This document shows, one piece after another, positions 23,001 to 35,010 of a DNA stretch of 64,000 nucleotides. Position 1 is the first letter of the stretch; the number at the start of each line of letters is the position of its first letter. Source of the DNA: Myxocyprinus asiaticus. Lineage: Eukaryota > Chordata > Actinopteri > Cypriniformes > Catostomidae. The notes under the pieces are model-generated. The model saw nothing but the letters and a program-made list of their open reading frames with translations, did not search any database and was not told the origin of the DNA. The stretch covers positions 32,156,326 through 32,220,325 of the forward strand of contig NC_059362.1 in the NCBI RefSeq assembly GCF_019703515.2, read 5' to 3'. The translations under genes and the position numbers were made by a program.

Positions 23001-26000
23001 ACATTGGTTAATAAATTAGCCTTTATTTTGAGTTGTGCAGTTATACTCTTTTATTTTATTTATTTATAATTTTTGCCATTACTTGCACCTCTGAATCTAA
23101 GGTGTGCGTTTACTTAATTGTCATTTCTAAAGTGTCACTGAGACCTTACAACTGACCTTTCTAAAGTATTTTTCCTAGACCGTATTCACAGTAGTGCCAT
23201 ATTTGATTTTGGACGTGAATGAAAATGAGGCTATGAGGAATAGACATGCAGTCTCTACAATGGCATGCACTGTATGTCCTAGTTCACATCTACATTTTAA
23301 CAGCTTTTGTTTTCTGGAGTTTATTTGTAAACCAACATTTTTTGGAGAGATTTTTTTTTACTTGTTTCCTTAGTGGAATGATACAAAACACTTAAAACAG
23401 TACAGTCCATTGAAGAGACTGCAAGTCTATGCCTCACAGCTTTGAAAAAAAATAAATTGCAATTCTGTTATTCTACTAAACTTGTCATTCTAAACCCATA
23501 TCAATTTAATTCTTCTGCAGAACACATAAGGAGAATTAAAATGAATATCCCTGTCTGTCTTTTCAATACAGTGGCAGTGGATAGAGATTCACTTTCAAGC
23601 TTCATAAAGGATGCAAAAGTACTCTAAAAGTTGCCCATGCATCTTGACCTATTTGTTATATTCTGAGTCTCCTTAAGACATATGATATGGTTTTGTGAAT
23701 AAGCTTCTCTCAAGCACTCATGAACGCAAAATGAACATCAAGATTTTCACTTTTTTTTATTTTTTATTTCTCACCAAAACCTATCATATGTTATAAGAAG
23801 ACTTGGAATATGATACATGAGTTACATGGACTTCGGTTATATTATTATTATTTATTTGAATATACTAAGATATTCATTAAAATTTCTCCTTTTGTGTTCC
23901 GCATTAGAAAGAAAGTCATTTGGGTTTAGAATTTCACACGGAAAGGCACAATGAAGAAATTTGATTAGCCTTCCTGTAATGTCATGACTTATTCACTTAA
24001 AGGAATATTCTAGGTTCAGTAAAAGTTAAGCACAATCAACAGCATTTGAGGCAAAATGTTGATTAACACACAAAATAATTTCAACTCGTCCGTCCTTTTC
24101 TTTAAAAAAAAAAAAAAAGAAGCAAAAATCGAAGTTACAGTGAGGCACTTACAATGGAAATTAATGGGGCCAATTTTTGGAGGGTTTAAAGACAGAAATG
24201 TTAAGCTTATGATTTTATAAAATAACTTACATTAATTCTTCTGTTAAAACTTGCATATTATTTGAGCTGTAAAGTTGTAAAATTGGAAATAAATTTACAC
24301 AGTTATTTTATAACACTATTGTTTATGTCTTGTGGCTATACTTAGTGAGTATTTTATCGTTTACAGATTGGCCTCCATTGTAAATGCCTCACTGGAACCC
24401 AGATTTTGGCTTTGTTTTTTATAGAAAAGGAGGGACAAGTCAAAATAATTTTTATTGTAATCAATATTGTCACAAATGCTGTCGATTGAATTTAACTTGT
24501 ATTGAGCCCGGAATATTCCTTTCATTTGATTCATTTAACATGATTTTGAGAATGGTTGTTGTTGTTATATATATACACACACACATACATATATACACAC
24601 AGTTGTGCTCAAAAGTTTGCATACCCTGGCAGAAATTGTGAAATTTTGGCATTGATTTTGAAAATAGGACTGATCATGCAAAAAAAAAAAAAAAAAAAAA
24701 TTTTATTTAAGTATAGTGATTATATGACATATATATATATAACATATATATAACATAGTTGTTTGGCTCCTTTTTAAATCATAATGGTAACAGAAATCAC
24801 CCAAATGGCCCTGATCAAAAGTTTACATACCCTTGAATGTTTGGCCTTGTTACAGACACACAAGGTGACACACACAGGTTTAAATGGCAATTAAAGGTTA
24901 ATTTCCCACACCTGTGGCTTTTTAAATTGCAATTAGTGTCTGTGTATAAATAGTCAATGTGTTTGTTAGCTCTCACTTGGATGAACTGAGCAGGCTAGAT
25001 ACTGAGCTATGGGAAGCAGAAAAGAACTGTCAAAAGACCTGCGTTACAAGGTAATGGAACTTTATAAAGATGGAAAAGGATATAAAAAGATATCCAAAGC
25101 CTTGAAAATGCCAGTCAGTACTGTTCAATCACTTAAGAAGTGGAAAATTCAGGGATCTCTTGATACAAAGCCAAGGTCAGGTAGACCAAGAAAGATTTCA
25201 GCCACAACTGCCAGAAGAATTGTTCGGGATACAAAGAAAAACCCACAGGTAACCTCAGGAGAAATACAGGCTGCTCTGGAAAAAGACGGTGAGGTTGTTT
25301 CAAGGAGCACAATATGAGGATACTTGAACAAAAATGAGCTGCATGGTCGAGTTGCCAGAAAGAAGCCAATGTCACAAAAAAGCCCGGTTACAATATGCCC
25401 GACAACACCTTGACACGCCTCACAGATTCTGGCACACTGTAATTTGGAGTGACGAGATCAAAATAGAGCTTTATGGTCACAACCATAAGCGCTATGTTTG
25501 GAGAGGGGTCAACAAGTATTGTGCTCCTAGAAACAACCACACCGTCTTTTTCCAGAGCAGCCTGTATTTCTCCTGAGGTTACCTGTGGGTTTTTCTTTGT
25601 ATCCCGAACAATTCTTCTGGCAGTTGTGGCTGCAATCTTTCTTGGTCTACCTGACCTTGGCTTGGTATCAAGAGATCCCCAAATGTTCCACTTCTTAATA
25701 AGTGATTGAACAGTACTGACTGACATTTTCAAGACTTTGGATATCTCTTTATATCCTTTTCCATCTTTATAAAGTTCCATTACCTTGTTATGCAGGTCTT
25801 TTGACAGTTCTTTTCTGCTCCCCATGGCTCAGTATCTAGCCTGCTCAGTGCATCCAAGTGAGAGCTAACAAACTCATTGACTATTTATACACAGACACTA
25901 ATTGCAATTTAAAAAGCCACAGGTGTGGGAAATTAACCTTTAATTGCCATTTAAACCTGTGTGTGTCACCTTGTGTGTCTGTAACAAGGCCAAACATTCA

Positions 26001-26209
26001 AGGGTATGTAAACTTTTGATCAGGGCCATTTGGGTGATTTCTGTTATCATTATGATTTAAAAAGTAGCCAAACAACTATGTGATGATAAACGGCTTCATA
26101 TGATCACCATCCTTAAATAAAAGATTGCATTATCAGTCATGTTTTCAAAATCAAAGCCAAAATTTCACAATTTTCGAATTTCTGCCAGGGTATGCAAACT
26201 TTTGAGCAC

Positions 26210-26295
<86 letters not shown>

Positions 26296-28154
26296 TATTT
26301 ATTTATTATGCTCATTAGAATGTCTAAGTGGAGATCAACAGACTCTGTCCAATGATACCATTTACTTCATGGCTACTCTGAATAAATCACTGACCTGCTT
26401 TGAGAAATATCAGGTAACATTAAGTGACTCATCTAGACACATACAAGCTCAGTTAATTATATTGAAATCGTATGACATTGGGTATGAGAGTATCTTTCAT
26501 TTTCAATGTTTTTAAACAGGGGAACTACTCTGAATTGTGTAAAGACTGTAAAGGCTCATACAAAAGGTTAAACGAGCTCTATGGCAGCATGGAGAAAAAC
26601 CAAACACTCTGCATTGATATAGAGGATGCAGTAAGTCTTTTTGTATGCACTAATATACACAGTCCCTTCTATCTTACTCAGACACAGTCAGATTATACAT
26701 TTATGAAGCAAGAATATAGTATTGTTAATTTCATGTTTGTATTGGTATTTTGCATGAAAACCAAAAATGCTTTGCCATAGGCCAAATATTTGCAAGATCA
26801 TGAGTCAACTAAAATGCTTATACTGAATGCTGTCTGTACTTTTGTAAAGTTTTCAATAGTCAAATACTTTCAATGCAGAGACAACTTTAAACCATTTCGT
26901 AGGTTCTTTTTCTTGAAAACTTTAAACACTGTGTCTCTGTGGTGCTATAAAAATTCCTCTTTGTTTTGAGCGACAGTACAACATTGACCAATGGCGTGAG
27001 TTGCTAGCAGGACTATCTATTTGTTTGAAAACAAAGTTTATTTTTGCTATTCAATTCGGCGGCACTAGTGGTGCAGAAATTACACGCTTCAGGTTTGAGT
27101 TATTAGCCAGTTTATTATTACGATTTGGAGGTTTGTGGGAACTGTAAAATGGCACCCTCTTACACCTGTACAAACAGCTTGAAGAAGATAAAAAGAAACT
27201 AGAAGGCATTAAGCAATGAAATGCAGGAAAGAGGGACATTAATGGTTTATAACAACAAAACTATCAGAATCGTCCTACAAATCACCTTGTGTTTTTCTCA
27301 GGTAAACATGACACGGCAGTTATGGAGTAAAACGTTTGGTTGCTCATTCCCTCGTGAGGAGATTGTGCCTGTCATTGCAGTGTCCTGCTTCATGCTCTTC
27401 CTTCCCATCATCTTCTACTTAAGCAGTTTCCTGCACTCAGAACAAAAGAAACGCAAGCTCATACACCGTGAGTAACTCACCAAGCCATCCCAATTGTCCC
27501 TGCAGAGGGTTGAAGGAAAAGGGCAGAGGTGTTATACTCTGTTAATTGGTGGCAGAGTAATGAGAGTCCTCTGAATGGTTGGGCAATGTCTGCATTCTTT
27601 GTGTTTGCTGTCTGTACATTTGAAAAAATGGAATTTGTGAAATTGAAATTATGGGACCAAATCACTTACAATGGAAATGAATGGTGGCAATTTTTGGAGG
27701 GTTTAAAAATGGAAATGTGAAGCTTATAATTTTATAAAAGCACTTACATTAATTCTTCTGCTAAAATGTATTTATTATTTGAGCTGTAAAGCTGTTTATA
27801 ACTTTACAAAGAAAAGGTTAGTAAGCGATTATATCACACTAAAATCACATTAACGCGGATATTGTTTAGGTCTTGTGGCTATACTTTATTGGCCCCGTTC
27901 ACTTCCATTGTAAGTGCCTCACTGTAACCCAGATTTGTGCTTTTTTTTTTAAAGAAAATTAGAAATAAATTTTTGCAATAATCAATATTATGCCAAAAAT
28001 GCTGTCGATTGAGCGTAACTTTTATCGATCCCGGAATATTCCTTTATTGGAAAGGTTCATTTCTGACACTGCTTCCCACTCGCAAATGTACATTTGATTA
28101 GTTTAGGCTTCAGGGTCAACCACTTTCAGACAGTGCTTAACCAAGCAGCCTCAG

Positions 28155-28195
<41 letters not shown>

Positions 28196-28378
28196 ATCCT
28201 TCACAAACTGTGCTCTTAAAGACCTGAACAAGTCTCTGACTTCAAGGTTAAGCTATGCATTAAATATTCTGTTGCATCCCCTGCCAATCTGGTCTAATCT
28301 ATTCCATTATCCTGATCCACAGCCAACAGAGCCAAGTCCAGTAGTAGCCTAATGAATATCCAGGACAAATTCAGCTGA
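20089..28378 (+). CDS. ostm1: Osteopetrosis-associated transmembrane protein 1 (ClC-7 beta subunit)
   Basis: Six coding exons join in frame: 20089-20478, 22419-22533, 26319-26413, 26520-26630, 27302-27467 and 28323-28378 (310 aa; human 334). All have GT/AG borders. OSTM1 is the heavily glycosylated beta subunit that stabilises the lysosomal Cl-/H+ exchanger ClC-7; its loss causes osteopetrosis and lysosomal storage in mammals. Visible here are a signal peptide (about 1-28), Cys pairs CQNC (109-112), CKQC and CKDC, and N-glycosylation sites at N125 and N135 plus NDT, NKS, NYS and NMT. One membrane span (about 258-281) precedes the near-invariant [13 protein letters not shown] tail and a final NIQ motif. 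The start was chosen because it gives the signal peptide. Introns 1, 2 and 5 carry transposons, but no exon is broken. Confidence 0.96.
21062..21276 (-). pseudogene. Tc1 transposase C-terminal fragment
   Basis: The minus-strand translation contains [19 protein letters not shown] and then a C-terminal helix ending ACGGFFDEN, standard for fish Tc1-type transposases. In active copies the residue after LLWD is Glu; here it is Gln. No upstream DDE segment joins it in frame. Confidence 0.8.
21793..22062 (-). mobile_element. tRNA-derived SINE, copy B
   Basis: Same SINE as at 12772-13017: tRNA-like head at the right end with GTAGCTCAGCAGTTAAGG on the minus strand and an AT-rich tail at the left. AATGT flanks both ends, a plausible target duplication. 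It is nested in the Tc1 remnant, so it inserted later. Confidence 0.85.
22615..23055. mobile_element. MITE with long terminal inverted repeats, ostm1 intron 2
   Basis: Left GAGTATAACTGCACAACTCA and its inverse at the right end begin arms of about 70 bases, including ACCAATGTTTC.GCTATCAGCC. The interior has no coding content and a (GT)n tract at 22815-22838. Confidence 0.8.
23205..23440. repeat. Palindromic dispersed repeat, ostm1 intron 2
   Basis: Left block AATGAGGCTATGAGGAATAG..GCAGTCTCT is inverted at the right as AGAGACTGCAAGTCTATGCCTCA. The left half recurs at 14016-14150. Confidence 0.65.
23997..24526. mobile_element. TTAA-flanked palindromic MITE, copy 4, ostm1 intron 2
   Basis: Left TTAAAGGAATATTCTAGGTT, right GAGCCCGGAATATTCCTTTC. 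Contains the AGTGAGGCACTTACAATGG block and its inverse. The right target base has decayed from TTAA to TTCA. Confidence 0.8.
25009..25520 (+). pseudogene. Tc1 transposase fragment, left arm
   Basis: Starts [20 protein letters not shown]. The paired-like helix-turn-helix region runs to about residue 100 with GRPRKIS and [14 protein letters not shown] stop (TGA, 25315) follows RSTI, then the frame moves on to [15 protein letters not shown] and a catalytic-region WSDE. It is truncated where the sequence flips into the inverted arm. Confidence 0.85.
25523..25825 (-). pseudogene. Tc1 transposase N-terminus, inverted arm
   Basis: The minus-strand frame starts [20 protein letters not shown] and runs through the DNA-binding region to VVSRSTI. 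It then continues into antisense of the left-arm core, so the C-terminal catalytic part is absent. Confidence 0.85.
26212..26296. repeat. (TG)n-(TA)n tract before ostm1 exon 3
   Basis: About 40 bases of TG followed by TATG/TA units, ending 25 bases before the exon 3 acceptor at 26318. Confidence 0.95.
27627..28048. mobile_element. TTAA-type palindromic MITE, copy 5 (left-truncated), ostm1 intron 5
   Basis: Begins inside the left arm (CACTTACAATGGAAATGAATGG) and retains the right half to GATCCCGGAATATTCCTTTA. The terminal left 100 bases are missing. Confidence 0.75.
28160..28193. repeat. Poly-T tract
   Basis: An uninterrupted run of about 33 T in ostm1 intron 5, about 130 bases before the last exon. 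Confidence 0.95.
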
Positions 28379-28635
28379 GTGGAGAAGATGGAAAGAGGGG
28401 CCACAGACTGAATCTTTGGCTCACCTCTTCCACTAAAGGAAAAGGCGCTTTCTGCATGGATAGGTGGGGTTCACTGCTTTTCTTGGACTCCAAGATCATC
28501 CTGGATCAAAGACTTTACGATGCTGCCCAGCTGCTGTGATCACATTCTAGCATTCTATTTATGTAGAAAGTGTAAGATTTGCACTATTAATATGCCAAAT
28601 ACAAGATTTGCAGCCATTTTTCGCTGATGTGTTAA

Positions 28636-28641
28636 AATAAA
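28636..28641 (+). terminator. Candidate ostm1 polyadenylation signal
   Basis: AATAAA lies 258 bases after the ostm1 stop and is the first canonical signal downstream. Confidence 0.5.
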
Positions 28642-28644
28642 GAG

Positions 28645-29429
28645 CTGTATTTCAGTGAGGATCAATGATAATTTCAATATTATAAAGGATGTTAGTATTA
28701 TAAATTTATATTTAATGAATGAATGAGAGAGGGAGATTTATCTTTTACATGAGACTGGTTTTGCTTCATTTTTACTGCACTAAGAGAGCATGTTACATTT
28801 TAAATTCATTATTTTGTTAGGTAATGGTGAATTCACACACACGCACAACATGGCAATGGTACCACTTCTGGAAGCACTCCATGTGCATTAGAGAAAAATC
28901 TGGTAACAAATACCTGATTCAAGGTCAAAGGTATGCCGTTAGTAGAAGAGAAAAGTAAATGATAAAATAAAGGGAAAGGGAAAACAGTCATGGAAAGGCA
29001 ACATAAGGCATTTTTAAACACCTCATGTGCCTGTTTACTATAGACCTTTCATTATATAAATGGAGTACTTGTAGTCTTTCTTCACTTATATGGTTAGATA
29101 CTTTCAATCAGTTATCATTTAAAAAACAGAAGACCAATTATTCAAATAGAATTAGACAAGGAAAATGAAAGAATAACTAATAGTGTTGCATCAGAATAAT
29201 CATTCATTTGTTCAGACCAGATGTTGCCTATTTCTAAAAGTATTTAAGTGTAATATTTATAGAAACTCGAATCCATTACGTTTATTCATAGGATCTGTTC
29301 AGTTTAATACAAGAAATAGAACTACACCTGTGAAATTGTTTTTTACCCCAAAGCTTCCTCATACCTCTCTTTTAAAATATGTTAATTGTGGTTTACTTCT
29401 TAAGACTTTTCCTTGGTGCGATTGACAGG
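28645..29429. other. Intergenic DNA, no gene seen
   Basis: AT-rich unique sequence between the ostm1 3' end and a repeat-poor island. No gene-like frame. Confidence 0.5.
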
Positions 29430-30260
29430 CTTGTTGTTTTCAGGGTTATGTGGACTTTCCTTGGATTGCAAAGCGCCCATTTCCCCTGTCATTAGCAGCT
29501 AATCTAAATGTAGGATAAAGTTACTTGGCCAAATAATCGTAACAACACATCCGTTTAAGCTGCCTTGGCTTTTTGGTCTTATGGAGGCGAGCCATTGCCT
29601 ATCACACTGGCCGTTAAGCGCATTTCGCTTGATTTGTTCAATCATATGATCTAGCAGGAAGATGTGGGAAAAATAGCCTTTTCATGCACGGCTTATGAGC
29701 GCAATGTGTATCGAGAATGTCAGCTTTCATCCCTGCAATGCCAGATCCATTAAGCGGTGATGAAAGTCATTACTCCTGACCTGACTTGAAATTGTAGTGA
29801 GTAGGCAAATTTTATGGCCACATGTTAGAGGAACTGACGCAAAACCAAAATACCTTTAAGGCGTATAACCCAAGCCTTATTTTACCTGACAAGAACCTTA
29901 GAGACGATGAGGGGAAACTGCTGGGGGATATGAGATTATGCTTCACCACGTTTTGCCCCGGCAAGAATCAAAGCAGTGACTTTGGACCTTAAGCAATGAG
30001 CCCGTTATGAAATATCCCTCTTAGCCTGAAACTCAACATTATTTCAGAAATCCACCAAACCAAGATTTTCAGCAGAGATAAGGCACTCGTTTTAAAAGTT
30101 GCCATTAGGATTTTGGATGACCTGTCATTATAAATGAGATCAGCGTTTTCAATTAAATCATTTTGTGTGTAGGTGATTGCTATCTGTTTGTGCTTCTTCT
30201 GAAGAACTTGCATAATCAAAAGTCTGATTGTACCTTTTGTAAGGCTGTGGTTTTATTATG
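29430..30260. promoter_or_regulatory. Candidate conserved non-coding block between ostm1 and the HARBI1-like gene
   Basis: About 800 bases of complex, repeat-free sequence with balanced composition in an otherwise repeat-rich interval. It has motifs such as CATTAGCAGCTAATC, AATCATATGATC and TTCAATTAAATCATTTTG. All frames are broken by stops, so it is unlikely to be coding. It resembles fish enhancer-type DNA, but conservation was not tested. Confidence 0.35.
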
Positions 30261-30637
30261 AATAAAATGACATACTAATGCTAAAGCTACTTGTGTTTTA
30301 TTGGCTTTTATTAGCTTATTTAAAAAAATAAAACAATGTGAGTCGAGATGATGCAATTCCATACCATTCTTTTTCCTCATAATACCTCCTCTGGCCTGTT
30401 TCCATTCCCTCTAATCTACCCACAAGGAGCTTTCATAGGAACTGACTGTGAACAAGTCTTTGTTAAGTGGCTTTTTAAAAATAAAAAAAATAAATGCAAT
30501 TTTGTAACTTGATTTTATGTCCTCCATCCTCTTCCTCACCCTTTAAAATTATTCATATTGTCTCAGTTTTGCATGAAATAGATTTGGTATTTTGCTAGAA
30601 ACTGGTTTAATATAAAAAAAAGAAAATAAAAAAAATA

Positions 30638-30938
30638 GTAACACTTTACAGCAAGGTTCAATTCATTAACCTTAGTTAATGCATTAGGTATCATAAACTA
30701 ACAATCATGAATAATGTTATTTTTATATATTGTATAGGAATTACTCATTGTTTGTTCATGTAGTCTATAATACATAAACTATTGTTAACGTATATAACTT
30801 TTAATCCAAAAAATGTTTTTGTGTAGAAAAGAACATTAATCAAGATTAGTAAATGCTGTAAAAGTACTGTTCATTGTTAGTCCATGTTAACTACTGCCAA
30901 CTGATGTTAACAAATACAACCTTATTGTAAAGTGTTAC
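30638..30938. mobile_element. MITE, GTAACACTTTACA ends
   Basis: Left GTAACACTTTACAGCAAGGTT and right AACCTTATTGTAAAGTGTTAC are inverted. Inner ..GTTAATG/CATTAAC and CATTGTTAGTCCATG words are also paired. About 300 bases, no coding content. Confidence 0.85.
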
Positions 30939-31978
30939 CAAGCCATTGCTTATAAAATAGTGGCATGTAAAGTTTAATGCAATGCATGTTTTTTTCATTC
31001 ATTGTTTCATTCATTCATGTTATGTTGGACAGTTTTATAAGTGAGTATTTAAGTGCAAGAAAAAGCTCAACTAGCCGATTCCTTTATTTCTGTGTATATC
31101 TGTTCATTATTCCTTTATTGTTCCTTTACCTATACAAATCTGCTTTTTCATTCATCATTTATCACAATTATGGATCCTTATTTTGAGCTGATTCAGTAGT
31201 TACGGGGACTTTTTAACCCCTTTAAACCCACCAATTAGTACAGCTTAAGCTACCTAATATATCTCTGAAAATGAACATGGTGCTTTGTTGAAGAAATATA
31301 ACACAAAGAACTGTAATTAGAGAAATCTTAAGAGCCAACATGTGTTATTCAATGAAAGGGGAGCATTATGACCTCATGAGGGTCAAAGTCTGAAGATCAT
31401 GGGATTATGGTATTATGATAGATTATAGAATCACTTCATCACAGTGGTCACTTAGCACGGCTGATGGCTGCAGAACTCTCAACACCAATCTCCATTTGCT
31501 GCTGATCATTCTCAAATGCTCCACCCCGTTACAAAGGTTGTATGAGAGGTCAGCTGGAGGAGACATCGCAGATGCTGATTGGTGTGTCAGAAACCTAAGG
31601 TGGATGACTTCTGTCCCCTATAGCTGTGGTCTTTTAATAAGAAGCCTGCAAACCTTACACATACCCAGGGGGTTTGACAGAGTAAGAGCATTTGAAAAAA
31701 AAAAGACTATGGCATAAGGGCAGAAACATCTGACCCTGTTGGGCACCCCTGCCCATTCAGCTCTAGGTACAGTGCATCACCCATCAGCTGGATAAGACGG
31801 CTATAAAGCCTCTTGAGGAGAATAATGGACAAAGGTTCAGAGAGGCAATAGATGCTCACTGTGGTGCTTGGAGTATCACAGATTCAATTATCATCTAATG
31901 ATGTAGCTGTGTGTACTTTGTTTTTGACACCTGAATAGGTCAATAAAACAAAAAGTATTGCATAAAATAAAACTGAAA
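30939..31978. other. Intergenic DNA, no gene seen
   Basis: 31400-31870 is unique and GC-richer, with a 100-codon open frame (31415-31717) that has no recognisable product or splice context. Treated as non-coding. Confidence 0.45.
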
Positions 31979-32352
31979 ACACTTTACATTAATGTTCCCT
32001 TTATTAAGCGTTTATAAAGGGTTTATAAAATAATTTACAAATGCAATTAACATTTTTGAAATGCAGTCATAACATAAATAGAAAGGTGACTTTCATGCAA
32101 TACTTGCCAAATAGTGAGCATTTTAACTTATTTGTTATAAATGCTTAATAAATACACTTATTCATACTTTATTATAGTGAGATTTAAAGGAGGAATTGTG
32201 TCATTTTGCTACAGTGTGCTTATATTATTATTTTATGCATGTTGTTATAACCCCATATCAATGATTTATAATGCACTTGTAAATTATTTATTAGTCACTA
32301 ATGAACCCCTTTATAAACACCCAACAAAGGGAACATTAATGTAAAGTGTTAC
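31979..32352. mobile_element. MITE, ACACTTTACATTAATGTTCCC ends
   Basis: Left ACACTTTACATTAATGTTCC and the exact inverse at the right end. Inner TTTATAAAGGG/CCCTTTATAAA words are paired too. About 375 bases and non-coding. Confidence 0.85.
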
Positions 32353-34190
32353 CATAAAACCTAAGCAAAACTAATGTAAATCCATGCCCATGATCTTAGA
32401 CACTCAACTCAAGGTTATAATCCTCTTTCCTTGTCCGGGTAGTTGACATGCCCTGCAGTGTGACATTCTATATACTCCATCTAAACTATTTTTCTAATTC
32501 CTTTACTATTATTATGAATGAGCTCAAATTAATTGAAGGACTACATGCAACATTTGTACTTCAATAAATAGTCACATCACAGGACTATTTAAAAAAGAAA
32601 AGTTAAAAAATGGTGACCAGTTACAGAGCCTAAAATATACACTTTCCCTTATAAATTTACAGTATATACATTTAAACCTAAAATATGTTGATGAGAAAAG
32701 GGTCCATATACATTTTGTGTCAACTACCCATTCACTGATCTTTGAGATGTGACTGAACAATTGAAATTTGCTCTCTATTTCTTATTTGGACTGAACGCAG
32801 ATGATTGCACCACATACTTCTGAAGAAATGGCTTACACTACAATATTATGTTTAAAGATATGTCCACTTTTAGGTCACAAATGATTATGATGCATTGGGA
32901 TTTTTATGGTGCATTTAATTTGAATGGAAATAAACTTTATTGTACAAGTGGATTGTAATTTAGTGTCAACCGATGTGACTCGATTGTAAAAGTAATTATT
33001 TGTTGAATATCCATTGATAAGATCCTATCTGTTCAAGTAAACTGTAATTATCAATGGACAATCATGACCCTCTCTGTAAAACAGAATATTTTTTATAGTA
33101 TCTTTGGCCATGAAGCAAACATAATGTCACATTCTTAATTTCCCTTAAACTTGTTATAGTTGATTTTTATACAGATTTATGGCCTTACGGAGCATAACCT
33201 TTTTTTTTTTTTATTAATGTTTTGATGTGTAAATTAAGATGTGGTGTTGTGACCTACACAATTACTCCCTAAATGTTTAACTCTGTCTGATTAAAGCACA
33301 ATGGCAAGAGCATCTCTCAAGTTTGAAGTAAGCAGTCTCATCACTGTAGCTCTTATTTGCTATTTTGTACTGCCATCATTATTCAGGTCAATGGGACTGC
33401 AGAGGAAATGGCAAAGGTTATTGAAGAGGGTTTTTCAAGGTTTAAGCATGATCACTTCCTCTCATTTCTTTCTTTCTCTCTCTCTCTCATATCAGCATAA
33501 TCACTTGATTTTTTTTTTAATGGTGAGGAATTGAATAACAATTGTTTTGAATTGGCTGTTTTGAAGGCCATATTGTTACCACCTCCATGGACATACAGTA
33601 ACTCAGGAATTAGGTTAAATGTATTACTCTGGTGCCATCTATTGATGAAATATGAGACTCAGCTATTTTTGTTCATTGCTTTATGATTCAACTGACTGAC
33701 TGTAATAGACTGAGACAGATATACTTTCGTGAAGCAACTTTAAGAGGTAAAAATGTTTTTCTGGAATATTCTTGTTAATTCAAACCAGGCCCACATCCTA
33801 TTTCAAAAGTGTTAGCATCTTTACAAATGCACTTACTTTGCTGATATTAATGTATCATTTTGAGAGGGACTGCAATAACCATAAAATAATGTTTTATGTT
33901 AAAAATTATCAGAAAATTATTTGTAAATATAAACCAACCACTGGGAAATTCCAAATGCTTAATTGTAAATTAATTTTGAACAGATAATTTGATTAAAGCT
34001 CTCATTTTAAGGCAAGGGACTAGGCTTGGAAAGGTTTATGAAGAAAGTAGGCTATGTATTATAATGGGCTACTTACAACAAAAGACTTGTTATTGTGTTG
34101 TGCTTTACAATATAAATATCACAAAGAACAAATTTAGTACATGGATTTCAATGAATAAGAGTAAAAATGAAGAAAATCTGATAATTTGTT
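32353..34190. other. AT-rich intergenic DNA, no gene seen
   Basis: Mostly AT-rich unique sequence. A 77-codon frame at 33301-33534 includes a (CT)n-derived stretch and is judged spurious. Confidence 0.5.
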
Positions 34191-34464
34191 AAAAGAATAG
34201 TTCACCCAAAAATGGAAATTCTCTCATCATTTACTCACCCTCATGCCATCCCAGATGTGTATAACTTTCTGTCTCCTGCTGAACAGAAATGAAGATTTTT
34301 AGAAGAATATCTCAGCTCTGTAGGTCCATACAATGCAAGTGAATGGTGAACAAAATTTAAATCTCCAAAATCACATAAAGACAGCATTAAAGTAATCCAT
34401 AAAGCTGCAGTGGTTAATTCCATATCTTTAGAAGCATTATGATAGGTAAAACAGATCAGTATTT

Positions 34465-35010
34465 AAAGGAATAGTTCACCCAAAAATGAAAATTCTCTCA
34501 TTATTCACTTACGCTGATGCCATCCTAGATGTGTATGACTGTCTTCAGCAGAACACAAATGAAGATTTTTAGAAGAAGATAGAGCTCTGTCAGGTCTTTA
34601 TAATAGAAGTACATGGGTGCCAGCACTTTGACGGTCCAAAAGTCATATTTAGGCAGCATAAAAGTAATCCATGCGACTCCAGTCGATCAATGAGTATCTT
34701 CTGAAGCGAATCGATAGGTTTACGTAAGAAACAAGTCGATAATTAAAACGCTTTTAACTTTAAGTTTAAGACATTCATTGATCAACTGGAGTTGTGTGGA
34801 TTACTTTATTTCTGCCTTAATATGACTTTTGGACCATCAAAGTGCTGGCACCTGTGTACTTCTATTATAAGGACCTGACAGAGCTCTATCGTCTTCTAAA
34901 AATCTTAATTTGTGTTCTGCTGAAGAAAGACAGATATACACATCTGGGATGGCATCAGTGTAAGTGAATAATAAGAGAAGTTTCATTTTTGGGTGAACTA
35001 TTCCTTTAAG
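34465..35010. mobile_element. Complete inner copy of the GTTCACCCAAAAATG palindrome
   Basis: Left AAAGGAATAGTTCACCCAAA and right TTTGGGTGAACTATTCCTTT are perfect inverses. Arms of about 200 bases include GGTGCCAGCACTTTGACGGTCC and its inverse near 34840. Confidence 0.9.

Larger units (their letters stand above)
24600..26214. mobile_element. Fold-back Tc1 element in ostm1 intron 2
   Basis: Both ends are CAGTTGTGCTCAAAAGTTTG. The left arm (24600-about 25314) carries a + strand Tc1 transposase N-terminus from 25009. The right arm (about 25523-26214) carries the same N-terminus on the minus strand from 25825. Between them, about 25315-25522 encodes part of the + strand core ([18 protein letters not shown]) and then switches to the inverted copy. 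The element is thus a near-700-base inverted repeat around a 200-base spacer. (AC)n/(TG)n and (TA)n tracts sit outside both ends. Confidence 0.85.

Noticed and set aside
26192..26515. 107-codon frame running through the TG tract into ostm1 exon 3
   Set aside because: Its first part is translated microsatellite; only 26319-26413 is real coding sequence.
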